From: Miscanthus floridulus
Lineage: Eukaryota > Streptophyta > Magnoliopsida > Poales > Poaceae
Direction: 5' to 3'
NCBI RefSeq assembly: GCF_019320115.1
Contig: NC_089593.1
Span: forward strand, 40,246,914-40,310,913
Length of the DNA: 64,000 nt
A program made the translations under genes and the position numbers. The notes beneath the pieces were generated by a model, which saw only the letters and a list, made by a program, of their open reading frames with translations, was not told where the DNA came from and searched no databases. This document shows, piece by piece, positions 53,569 through 64,000 of this stretch (positions are counted from its first letter, which is position 1; each line of letters opens with the position of its first letter).

Positions 53569-56500
53569 GATTCCACTTGAGCCTTGTCACCTAGGAGTTC
53601 TATCGGGTGCGGTCAAAATGATTTTCCGTTCCTTGTTTGGAACAACCGTGCACCTGTCTTGCACTAATACTAACACTATCTCCAAACGGACCGAAACAAG
53701 ATTCCACTTGAGCCTCGTCAACTAAGAGTTCCATCGGGTGCTTCTGAAATGATTTCCAAGACTTGTTTGGCACAAACCGTGCACCTACCTTGCACTGATA
53801 CTAACACTATCTCCAAACGGACCTGAAACAAGATTCCACTTGAGCCTCGTCACCGAGGAGTACCATCGGGTGCAGTCCAAAACGATTTCTGATCCTATGG
53901 TACGTTTGGCACAAACCGTGCACCTATCTTGCACTAATACTAACACTATCTCCCAACGGACCGAAATAAGATTCCACTTGAGCCTCATCACCTAGGAGTT
54001 CCATCGGGTGCTTTCCGAAATGATTTCCAAGCCTTGTTTGGCACAAACCGAGCATCTATCTTGCACTAATACTAACACTATATCCAAACAAACCAAAACA
54101 AGATTTCACTTGAGCCTCGTCACCAAGGAGTTCTATCGGGTGCGGTCAAAATGATTTCCAAGACTTGTTTGGCACAAACCGTGCACCTATCTTGCACTGA
54201 TACTAACACTATCTCCAAACAGAATAAACAAGATTCCACTTGAGCATCGTCACCTAGGAGTACCATCGGGTGCATCCAAAACGAGTTCTGAGCCTAGTGG
54301 TACATTTGGCACAAACCATGCACCTATCTTGCACTAATACTAACACTTTATCCAAACGAACCGAAACGAGATTCCACTTGAGCCTCGTCACCTAGGAGTT
54401 CTATCAGGTGCGGTCAAAATGATTTCCGAGCCTTGTTTGGAACAAATCGTGCACCTATCTTGCACTAATACTAACACTATCTCCAAATGGACCGAAATAA
54501 GATTCCACTTGAGCCTCATCACCTAGGAGTTCCATCGGGTGCTTCTGAAATGATTTCCGAGCCTTATTTGGCACAAACCGTGCACCTATCTTCCACTGAT
54601 ACTAACACTATCTCCAAACGGACCGAAACAAGATTCCACTTGAGCCTCGTCACCTAGGAGTACCATCGGGTGCGTCCAAAACGATTTCTGGGCCTATGGT
54701 ACGTTTGGCACAAACCGTGCACCTATCTTGCACTAATACTAACACTATATCCAAACGGATCGAAACGAGATTCCACTTGAGCCTCGTCACCAAGGAGTTC
54801 TATCGGGTGAGGTCAAAATGATTTTCGAGCCTTGTTTGGAACAAACTGTGCACCTATCTTGCACTAATACTAACACTATCTCCAAATGGACCGAAATAAG
54901 ATTCCACTTAAGCCTAATCACCTAGGAGTTCCATCGGGTGCTTCTAAAATGATTTCCGAGTCTTGTTTGGCACAAACCGTGCACCTATATTGCACTAATA
55001 CTAAAACTATCTCCAAATGGACCAAAACAAGATTCCACTTGAGCCTCGTCACCTAGGAGTACCATCGGGTGCATGCAAAACAATTTCTGAGCATATGGCA
55101 CGTTTGGCACAAACCGTGCACCTATCTTGAACTAATACTAACACTATATCCAAACGGACCGAAACAAGATTCCACTTGAGCCTCATCAACTAGGAGTACC
55201 ATCGGGTGCGTCCAAAATGATTTCTGAGCCTATGGTACGTTTGGCACAAACCGTGCACCTATCTTGCACTAATACTAACACTATATCCAAACGGACCGAA
55301 ACAAGATTCCACTTGAGCCTCGTCACCTAGGAGTTCTATCGAGTGAGGTCAAAATGATTTCTGAGCCTTGTTTGGAACAAACCATGCACCAATCTTGCAC
55401 TAATACTAACACTATCTCCAAATGGACTGAAACAAGATTCCACTTGAGCCTCATCACCTAGGAGTTCCATCGGGTGCTTCCGAAATGATTTCCAAGCCTT
55501 GTTTGGCACAAACCGTGCACCTATCTTGCACTAATACTAACACTATATCCAAACGGACCGAAACGAGATTCCACTTGAGCCTCGTCACCTAGGAGTTCTA
55601 TCGAGTGAGGTCAAAATGATTTCCGAGCCCTGTTTGGAACAAACCGTGCACCTATCTTACACTAATACTAACACTATATCCAAATGGACTGAAACAAGAT
55701 TCCACCTGAGCCTCATCACCTAGGAGTTCCATCGGGTGCTTCCGAAATGATTTTCGAGCCTTGTTTGGCACAAACCGTGCACCTATCTTGCACTAATACT
55801 AACACTATATCCAAATAGACCAAAACGAGATTCCACTTGAGCCTCATCACCTAGGAGTTCTATTGGGTGCAGTCAAAAATGATTTCCGAGCCTTGTTTGG
55901 AACAAACCATGCACCTATCTTGCACCAATTCTAACACTATCTCCAAACAGACCAAAATAAGATTCCACTTGAGCCTCATCACCTAGGAGTTTCCATCGGG
56001 TGCTTCTGAAAATGATTTCCGAGCCTTATTTGGCACAAACCATGCACCTATCTTGCCACTGATGCCTAACACTATCTCCAAAAAGCCACCAAACCAAGAT
56101 TCCACTAGCCTCATAACATAGATCTAACACTATCTCTACCGAAACAAGATTCCACTTGAGCCTCGTCACCTAGGAGTACCATCGGGTGTGTCCAAAACGA
56201 GTTCTGAGCCTGTGGTACGTTTGGCATAGACCGTGCAACTATCTTGCACTAATACTAACACTATATCCAAACGGACCAAAACGAGATTCCACTTGAGCCT
56301 CGTCACTGAGGAGTTCTATCAGGTGCGGTCAAAATGATTTCCGATCCTTGTTTGGAACAAACCGTGCACCTATCTTGCACTAATACTAACACTATCTCCA
56401 AACGGACCAAAATAAGATTCCACTTGAGCCTCATCACCTAGGAGTTCCATCGGGTGCTTCCGAAATGATTTCCGAGCCTTGTTTGGCACAAACCGTGCAC

Positions 56501-56945
56501 CTATCTTGCACTAATACTAACACTATATCCAAACAGACCGAAACGAGATTCCACTTGAGCCTCATCACCTAGGAGTTCTATCGGGTGCGGTCAAAATGAT
56601 TTTCGAGCCTTGTTTGGAACAAACCATGCACCTATCTTGCACCAATACTAACACTATCTCCAAACAGACCAAAATAAGATTCCACTTGAGCCTCATCACC
56701 TAGGAGTTCCATTGGGTGCTTTTGAAATAATTTCTGAGCATTATTTGGCACAAACCGTGCACCTATCTTGCATTGATGCTAACACTATCTCCAAACGGAC
56801 CGAAATAAGATTCCACTTGAGCCTCGTCACCTAGGAGTACCATCGGGTGCGTCCAAAATGAGTTCTGAGCCTGTGGTACGTTTGGCATAGACCGTGCACC
56901 TATCTTGCACTAATACTAACACTATATCCAAACGGACCAAAATGA
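53569..56945. repeat. 25-monomer family unit H7, 3,377 bp, with internal scar
   Basis: It has the canonical 25-monomer order, but is about 60 bp longer than 3,317. Most of the excess is the scrambled piece at 56,056-56,147, and the rest is single-base insertions (53,820, 53,873, 54,012, 54,295, 55,875, 55,990, 56,009). Confidence 0.85.
56056..56147 (+). repeat. Scrambled monomer fragment (52-bp excess)
   Basis: The text reads CTTGCCACTGATGCCTAAC, CTCCAAAAAGCCACCAAACC, then a GATTCC start at 56,098 and another only 50 bases later at 56,148. The 50-base piece looks like the first 25 bases of a monomer (with missing bases) joined to the last 30 of another. It is unlike any other place in the window. 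A consensus error at a read overlap is as likely as a real rearrangement. Confidence 0.85.
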
Positions 56946-59900
56946 GATTCCACTTGAGCCTTGTCACCTAGGAGTTCTATCGGGTGCGGTCAAAATGATT
57001 TTCCGTTCCTTGTTTGGAACAACCAGTGCGCCTGTCTTGCACTAATACTAACACTATCTCCAAACGGACCGAAACAAGATTCCACTTGAGCCTCGTCAAC
57101 TAAGAGTTCCATCGGGTGCTTCCGAAATGATTTCCAAGACTTGTTTGGCACAAACCGTGCACCTACCTTGCACTGATACTAACACTATCTCCAAACGGAC
57201 CGAAACAAGATTCCACTTGAGCCTCGTCACCGAGGAGTACCATCGGGTGCATCCAAAACGATTTCTGATCCTATGGTACGTTTGGCACAAACCGTGCACC
57301 TATCTTGCACTAATACTAACACTATCTCCAAACGGACCGAAATAAGATTCCACTTGAGCCTCATCACCTAGGAGTTCCATCGGGTGCTTCCGAAATGATT
57401 TCCAAGCCTTGTTTGGCACAAACCGTGCATCTATCTTGCACTAATACTAACACTATATCCAAACAAACCAAAACAAGATTTCACTTGAGCCTCGTCACCA
57501 AGGAGTTCTATCGGGTGCAGTCAAAATGATTTCCAAGACTTGTTTGGCACAAACCGTGCACCTATCTTGCACTGATACTAACACTATCTCCAAACAGAAT
57601 AAACAAGATTCCACTTGAGCCTCGTCACCTAGGAGTACCATCGGGTGCATCCAAAACGAGTTCTGAGCCTATGGTACATTTGGCACAAACCATGCACCTA
57701 TCTTGCACTAATACTAACACTTTATCCAAACGAACCGAAACGAGATTCCACTTGAGCCTCGTCACCTAGGAGTTCTATCAGGTGCGGTCAAAATGATTTC
57801 CGAGCCTTGTTTGGAACAAATCGTGCACCTATCTTGCACTAATACTAACACTATCTCCAAATGGACCGAAATAAGATTCCACTTGAGCCTCATCACCTAG
57901 GAGTTCCATCGGGTGCTTCTGAAATGATTTCCGAGCCTTATTTGGCACAAACCGTGCACCTATCTTCCACTGATACTAACACTATCTCCAAACGGACCGA
58001 AACAAGATTCCACTTGATGCCTCGTCACCTAGGAGTACCATCGGGTGCGTCCAAAACGATTTCTGGGCCTATGGTACGTTTGGCACAAACCATGCACCTA
58101 TCTTGCACTAATACTAACACTATATCCAAACGGATCGAAACGAGATTCCACTTGAGCCTCGTCACCAAGGAGTTCTATCGGGTGAGGTCAAAATGATTTT
58201 CGAGCCTTGTTTGGAACAAACCGTGCACCTATCTTGCACTAATACTAACACTATCTCCAAATGGACCGAAATAAGATTCCACTTAAGCCTAATCACCTAG
58301 GAGTTCCATCGGGTGCTTCTAAAATGATTTCCGAGTCTTGTTTGGCACAAACCGTGCACCTATATTGCACTAATACTAAAACTATCTCCAAATGGACCAA
58401 AACAAGATTCCACTTGAGCCTCGTCACCTAGGAGTACCATCGGGTGCATGCAAAACAATTTCTGAGCATATGGCACGTTTGGCACAAACCGTGCACCTAT
58501 CTTGAACTAATACTAACACTATATCCAAACGGACCGAAACAAGATTCCACTTGAGCCTCGTCAACTAGGAGTACCATCGGGTGCGTCCAAAATGATTTCT
58601 GAGCCTATGGTACGTTTGGCACAAACCGTGCACCTATCTTGCACTAATACTAACACTATATCCAAACGGACCGAAACAAGATTCCACTTGAGCCTCGTCA
58701 CCTAGGAGTTCTATCGAGTGAGGTCAAAATGATTTCTGAGCCTTGTTTGGAACAAACCATGCACCAATCTTGCACTAATACTAACACTATCTCCAAATGG
58801 ACTGAAACAAGATTCCACTTGAGCCTCATCACCTAGGAGTTCCATCGGGTGCTTCCGAAATGATTTCCAAGCCTTGTTTGGCACAAACCGTGCACCTATC
58901 TTGCACTAATACTAACACTATATCCAAACGGACCGAAACGAGATTCCACTTGAGCCTCGTCACCTAGGAGTTCTATCGAGTGAGGTCAAAATGATTTCCG
59001 AGCCCTGTTTGGAACAAACCGTGCACCTATCTTACACTAATACTAACACTATATCCAAATGGACTGAAACAAGATTCCACCTGAGCCTCATCACCTAGGA
59101 GTTCCATCGGGTGCTTCCGAAATGATTTTCGAGCCTTGTTTGGCACAAACCGTGCACCTATCTTGCACTAATACTAACACTATATCCAAATAGACCAAAA
59201 CGAGATTCCACTTGAGCCTCATCACCTAGGAGTTCTATTGGGTGCAGTCAAAATGATTTCCGAGCCTTGTTTGGAACAAACCATGCACCTATCTTGCACC
59301 AATGCTAACACTATCTCCAAACAGACCAAAATAAGATTCCACTTGAGCCTCATCACCTAGGAGTTCCATCGGGTGCTTCTGAAATGATTTCCGAGCCTTA
59401 TTTGGTATAAACCATGCACCTATCTTGCACTGATGCTAACACTATCTCCAAACGGACCGAAACAAGATTCCACTTGAGCCTCGTCACCTAGGAGTACCAT
59501 CGAGTGTGTCCAAAACTGAGTTCTGAGCCTGTGGTACGTTTGGCATAGACCGTGCAACTATCTTGCACTAATACTAACACTATATCCAAACGGACCAAAA
59601 CGAGATTCCACTTGAGCCTCGTCAGCTGAGGAGTTCTATCAGGTGCGGTCAAAATGATTTCCGATCCTTGTTTGGAACAAACCGTGCACCTATCTTGCAC
59701 TAATACTAACACTATCTCCAAACAGGACCAAAATAAGATTCCACTTGAGCCTCATCACCTAGGAGTTCCATCGGGTGCTTCCGAAATGATTTCCGAGCCT
59801 TGTTTGGCACAAACCGTGCACCTATCTTGCACTAATACTAACACTATATCCAAACAGACCGAAACGAGATTCCACTTGAGCCTCATCACCTAGGAGTTCT

Positions 59901-60266
59901 ATCGGGTGCGGTCAAAATGATTTTCGAGCCTTGTTTGGAACAAACCATGCACCTATCTTGCACCAATACTAACACTATCTCCAAACAGACCAAAATAAGA
60001 TTCCACTTGAGCCTCATCACCTAGGAGTTCCATTGGGTGCTTTTGAAATAATTTCTGAGCATTATTTGGCACAAACCGTGCACCTATCTTGCATTGATGC
60101 TAACACTATCTCCAAACGGACCGAAATAAGATTCCACTTGAGCCTCGTCACCTAGGAGTACCATCGGGTGCGTCCAAAATGAGTTCTGAGCCTGTGGTAC
60201 GTTTGGCATAGACCGTGCACCTATCTTGCACTAATACTAACACTATATCCAAACGGACCAAAATGA
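56946..60266. repeat. 25-monomer family unit H8, 3,321 bp (reference copy)
   Basis: Every monomer start was traced: 56946, 57078, 57209, 57346, 57477, 57607, 57744, 57875, 58006, 58144, 58275, 58406, 58543, 58680, 58811, 58942, 59073, 59204, 59335, 59466, 59604, 59737, 59868, 59999, 60130. The order is B A C A B C B A C B A C C B A B A B A' C B A B A' C. Seven C monomers give 3,317; the 132- and 130-bp monomers cancel; four inserted bases (58,018, 59,515, 59,623, 59,722) explain 3,321. An independent pair of landmarks (CAGAATAAAC at 32,467 and 35,784) is spaced exactly 3,317. Confidence 0.92.
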
Positions 60267-63239
60267 GATTCCACTTGAGCCTTGTCACCTAGGAGTTCTA
60301 TCGGGTGCGGTCAAAATGATTTTCCGTTCCTTGTTTGGAACAAACCATGCACCTGTCTTGCACTAATACTAACACTATCTCCAAACAGGACCGAAACAAG
60401 ATTCCACTTGAGCCTCGTCAACTAAGAGTTCCATCGGGTGCTTCCGAAATGATTTCCAAGACTTGTTTGGCACAAACCGTGCACCTACCTTGCACTGATA
60501 CTAACACTATCTCCAAACGGACCGAAACAAGATTCCACTTGAGCCTCATCACCGAGGAGTACCATCGGGTGCGTCCAAAACGATTTCTGATCCTATGGTA
60601 CGTTTGGCACAAACCGTGCACCTATCTTGCACTAATACTAACACTATCTCCAAACGGACCGAAATAAGATTCCACTTGAGCCTCATCACCTAGGAGTTCC
60701 ATCGGGTGCTTCCGAAATGATTTCCAAGCCTTGTTTGGCACAAACCGTGCATCTATCTTGCACTAATACTAACACTATATCCAAACAAACCAAAACAAGA
60801 TTTCACTTGAGCCTCGTCACCAAGGAGTTCTATCGGGTGCGGTCAAAATGATTTCCAAGACTTGTTTGGCACAAACCGTGCACCTATCTTGCACTGATAC
60901 TAACACTATCTCCAAACAGAATAAACAAGATTCCACTTGAGCCTCGTCACCTAGGAGTACCATCGGGTGCATCCAGAACGAGTTCTGAGCCTAGTGGTAC
61001 ATTTGGCACAAACCATGCACCTATCTTGCACTAATACTAACACTTTATCCAAACGAACCGAAACGAGATTCCACTTGAGCCTCGTCACCTAGGAGTTCTA
61101 TCAGGTGCGGTCAAAATGATTTCCGAGCCTTGTTTGGAACAAATCGTGCACCTATCTTGCACTAATACTAACACTATCTCCAAATGGACCGAAATAAGAT
61201 TCCACTTGAGCCTCATCACCTAGGAGTTCCATCGGGTGCTTCTGAAATGATTTCCGAGCCTTATTTGGCACAAACCGTGCACCTATCTTCCACTGATACT
61301 AACACTATCTCCAAACGGACCGAAACAAGATTCCACTTGAGCCTCGTCACCTAGGAGTACCATCGGGTGCGTCCAAAACGATTTCTGGGCCTATGGTACG
61401 TTTGGCACAAACCGTGCACCTATCTTGCACTAATACTAACACTATATCCAAACTGGATCGAAACGAGATTCCACTTGAGCCTCGTCACCAAGGAGTTCTA
61501 TCGGGTGAGGTCAAAATGATTTTCGAGCCTTGTTTGGAACAAACCGTGCACCTATCTTGCACTAATACTAACACTATCTCCAAATGGACCGAAATAAGAT
61601 TCCACTTAAGCCTAATCACCTAGGAGTTCCATCGGGTGCTTCTAAAATGATTTCCGAGTCTTGTTTGGCACAAACCGTGCACCTATATTGCACTAATACT
61701 AAAACTATCTCCAAATGGACCAAAACAAGATTCCACTTGAGCCTCGTCACCTAGGAGTACCATCGGGTGCATGCAAAACAATTTCTGAGCATATGGCACG
61801 TTTGGCACAAACCGTGCACCTATCTTGAACTAATACTAACACTATATCCAAACGGACCGAAACAAGATTCCACTTGAGCCTCGTCAACTAGGAGTACCAT
61901 CGGGTGCGTCCAAAATGATTTCTGAGCCTATGGTACGTATGGCACAAACCGTGCACCTATCTTGCACTAATACTAACACTATATCCAAACGGACCGAAAC
62001 AAGATTCCACTTGAGCCTCATCACCTAGGAGTTCTATCGAGTGAGGTCAAAATGATTTCTGAGCCTTGTTTGGAACAAACCATGCACCAATCTTGCACTA
62101 ATACTAACACTATCTCCAAATGGACTGAAACAAGATTCCACTTGAGCCTCATCACCTAGGAGTTCCATCGGGTGCTTCCGAAATGATTTCCAAGCCTTGT
62201 TTGGCACAAACCGTGCACCTATCTTGCACTAATACTAACACTATATCCAAACGGACCGAAACGAGATTCCACTTAAGCCTCGTCACCTAGGAGTTCTATC
62301 GAGTGAGGTCAAAATGATTTCCGAGCCCTGTTTGGAACAAACCGTGCACCTATCTTACACTAATACTAACACTATATCCAAATGGACTGAAACAAGATTC
62401 CACCTGAGCCTCATCACCTAGGAGTTCCATCGGGTGCTTCCGAAATGATTTTCGAGCCTTGTTTGGCACAAACCGTGCACCTATCTTGCACTAATACTAA
62501 CACTATATCCAAATAGACCAAAACGAGATTCCACTTGAGCCTCATCACCTAGGAGTTCTATTGGGTGCAGTCAAAATGATTTCCGAGCCTTGTTTGGAAC
62601 AAACCATGCACCTATCTTGCACCAATGCTAACACTATCTCCAAACAGACCAAAATAAGATTCCACTTGAGCCTCATCACCTAGGAGTTCCATCGGGTGCT
62701 TCTGAAATGATTTCCGAGCCTTATTTGGCACAAACCATGCACCTATCTTGCACTGATGCTAACACTATCTCCAAACGGACCGAAACAAGATTCCACTTGA
62801 GCCTCGTCACCTAGGAGTACCATCGAGTGTGTCCAAAACGAGTTCTGAGCCTATGGTACGTTTGGCATAGACCGTGCACCTATCTTGCACTAATACTAAC
62901 ACTATATCCAAACGGACCAAAACAAGATTCCACTTGAGCCTCGTCACTGAGGAGTTCTATCAGGTGCGGTCAAAATGATTTCCGATCCTTGTTTGGAACA
63001 AACCGTGCACCTATCTTGCACTAATACTAACACTATCTCCAAACGGACCGAAACAAGATTCCACTTGAGCCTCGTCAACTAGGAGTTCCATCGGGTGCTT
63101 CCGAAATGATTTCCAAGACTTGTTTGGCACAAACGGTGCACCTATCTTGCACTGATACTAACACTATCTCCAAACGGACCGAAACAAGATTCCACTTGAG
63201 CCTCATCACCTAGGAGTACCATCGGGTGCGTCCAAAACG
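60267..63239. repeat. 25-monomer family unit H9, partial
   Basis: It is colinear with H8 (CCACCTGAGCC at 59,073 and 62,397) up to the TATCAGGTGCGG B monomer near 62,950. It then takes the path seen at 43,620 (AACTAGGAG, CCAAGACTTG, AAACGGTGC) and breaks into the block beginning near 63,240. Confidence 0.85.
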
Positions 63240-64000
63240 ATTTCTGATCCTATGGTACGTTTGGCACAAACCGTGCACCTATCTTGCACTAATACTAACA
63301 CTATATCCAAACGGACCGAAACGAGATTCCACTTGAGCCTCGTCACCAAGGAGTTATATCAGGTGTGGTCAAAATGATTTCCGAGCCTTGTTTGGAACAA
63401 ATCGTGCACCTATCTTGCACTAATACTAACACTATCTCCAAACGGACCAAAATAAGATTCCACTTGAGCCTCATCACCTAGGAGTTCCATCGGGTGCTTT
63501 CGAAATGATTTCCGAGCCTTGTTTGGCACAAACCGTGCACCTATCTTGCACTAATACTAACACTATATCCAAACAGACCGAAACGAGATTCCACTTGAGC
63601 CTCATCACCTAGGAGTTCTATCGGGTGTGGTCAAAATGATTTCCGAGCCTTGTTTGGAACAAACCATGCTCCTATCTTGCACCAATACTAACACTATCTC
63701 CAAACGGACCAAAATAAGATTCCACTTGAGCCTCATCACCTAGGAGTTCCATCGGGTGCTTTTGAAATGATTTCCAAGCCTTATTTGGCACAAACCGTGC
63801 ACCTATCTTGCACTGATGCTAACACTATCTCCAAACGGACCGAAACAAGATTCCACTTGAGCCTCGTCACCTAGGAGTACCATCGGGTGCGTCCAAAACG
63901 AGTTCTGAGCCTATGGTACGTTTGGCATAGACCGTGCACCTATCTTGCACTAATACTAACACTATATCCAAATGGACCAAAATGAGAATCCACTTGAGCC
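63240..64000. repeat. Return of the 13.6-14.4 kb sequence type
   Basis: From about 63,240 the sequence follows 13,621 onward at a constant offset of 49,619 to the window end. Shared private variants are GAGTTATATCAGGTGTGG, CATGCTCCTATCTTGCACC and GTGCTTTTGAAATG with CCAAGCC. Upstream of the junction the C monomer differs (CATCACC and GTCCAAAACG versus CGTCACC and GTTCAAAACA). Confidence 0.88.

Larger units (their letters stand above)
1..64000. repeat. Satellite DNA array, 131/137-bp monomers, fills the window
   Basis: Seen: GATTCCACTTGAGCCTC recurs every 131 or 137 bases from position 81 to the end, always on the + strand, with no unique sequence between copies. Each monomer then carries CACCTAGGAG or a variant, a class-specific TATCGGGTGCGGTC/CCATCGGGTGCTTCC/CCATCGGGTGCGTCC segment, a GAGCC...TTTGG core, CAAACCGTGCACC, TATCTTGCACTAATACTAAC and CCAAACGGACCGAAACGA. 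No stretch over 300 bases lacks the repeat, no inversion is visible and no mobile element interrupts it. Long homogeneous arrays with higher-order structure are typical of plant centromeric satellites. From memory the family recalls the Andropogoneae 137-bp centromere repeat (CEN38/SCEN); that name is tentative. A pericentromeric or knob-like satellite is the alternative. Confidence is for the array itself; the centromere role is inference. Confidence 0.98.

Noticed and set aside
56056..56147. Solo LTR or transposon footprint at the scrambled site
   Set aside because: There is no target-site duplication, no TG...CA ends and no foreign sequence. All pieces can be derived from monomer ends.
57861..58196. 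Longest open reading frame (111 codons) as a gene
   Set aside because: It crosses three satellite monomers and encodes the same CTNTNTISKRTETRFHLSL motif as other repeat frames. Its length depends on a probable inserted base at 58,018. No start context, codon bias or domain is visible.
1..64000. CRISPR array
   Set aside because: Repeats are regularly spaced, but the whole 131/137-bp period is repeated. There are no unique spacers, no short palindromic direct repeats and no cas genes.
1..64000. CENP-B box
   Set aside because: The closest text, on the minus strand of CCGAAACGAG (CTCGTTTCGG), does not fit the TTCGnnnnAnnCGGG core. No monomer class carries it.
1..64000. Telomere or ribosomal DNA
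   Set aside because: There is no TTTAGGG run and no rRNA-like segment. The ACTAATACTAACACTAT hexamer-like motif occurs once per monomer and is not telomeric.
1..64000. Palindromic CCTAGG and GTGCAC as regulatory sites
   Set aside because: Both six-base palindromes recur because they sit inside the monomer. They are lost in many monomers by single changes, and no longer dyad surrounds them.

Overview
The whole 64-kb window is one uninterrupted satellite DNA array. I see no protein-coding gene, RNA gene, transposon, CRISPR array or unique sequence anywhere in it. Every stretch reads as a head-to-tail copy of one monomer family in a single orientation. Phased on GATTCCACTTGAGCCTC, monomers are nearly all 131 or 137 bp, about 480 of them. 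The open reading frames (at most 111 codons) are low-complexity by-products of the repeat. This is the architecture of a plant centromeric or pericentromeric satellite. From memory, the 137-bp period and motif content recall the centromere satellite of Andropogoneae grasses (sorghum CEN38/pSau3A10, sugarcane SCEN). I could not check this, so organism and centromere assignment are inference.

Three monomer classes can be told apart. C (137 bp) has GAGTACCATCGGGTGCGTCC and a 6-bp longer middle (CCTATGGTACGTTTGGCAC). B (131 bp) has TTCTATCGGGTGCGGTC and GTTTGGAACAAACC. A (131 bp) has TTCCATCGGGTGCTTCC and GTTTGGCACAAACC; its subtype A' has CTTATTTAGCAC or CTTATTTGGCAC and CACTGATGC. The commonest order is C-B-A, a 399-bp trimer, broken by extra B-A or B-A' pairs, C-C pairs and B/A chimeric monomers.

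Layout. (1) 1-10.6 kb: mosaic region with a 2,785-bp duplication (3.33-8.71 kb) and 8.10- and 8.34-kb offset copies. (2) 10.6-32.1 kb: units tagged by a 96-bp truncated monomer, then a 3,460-bp 26-monomer tandem duplication, then a 5,853-bp tandem duplication that contains it, then a further copy at an offset of 14.7 kb. (3) 32.1-63.2 kb: a domain built on a 25-monomer unit of about 3.32 kb, in nine copies from 12 to about 41 monomers. (4) 63.24-64.0 kb: an abrupt return to the sequence of 13.6-14.4 kb, colinear at an offset of 49,619 bp.

Two signals concern process rather than content. Most monomer differences are CG to TG/CA changes, as expected from deamination of methylated cytosine. A swarm of one-base insertions and deletions at 50.3-61.5 kb, with a scrambled 52-bp scar near 56.1 kb, looks more like assembly consensus error than biology.
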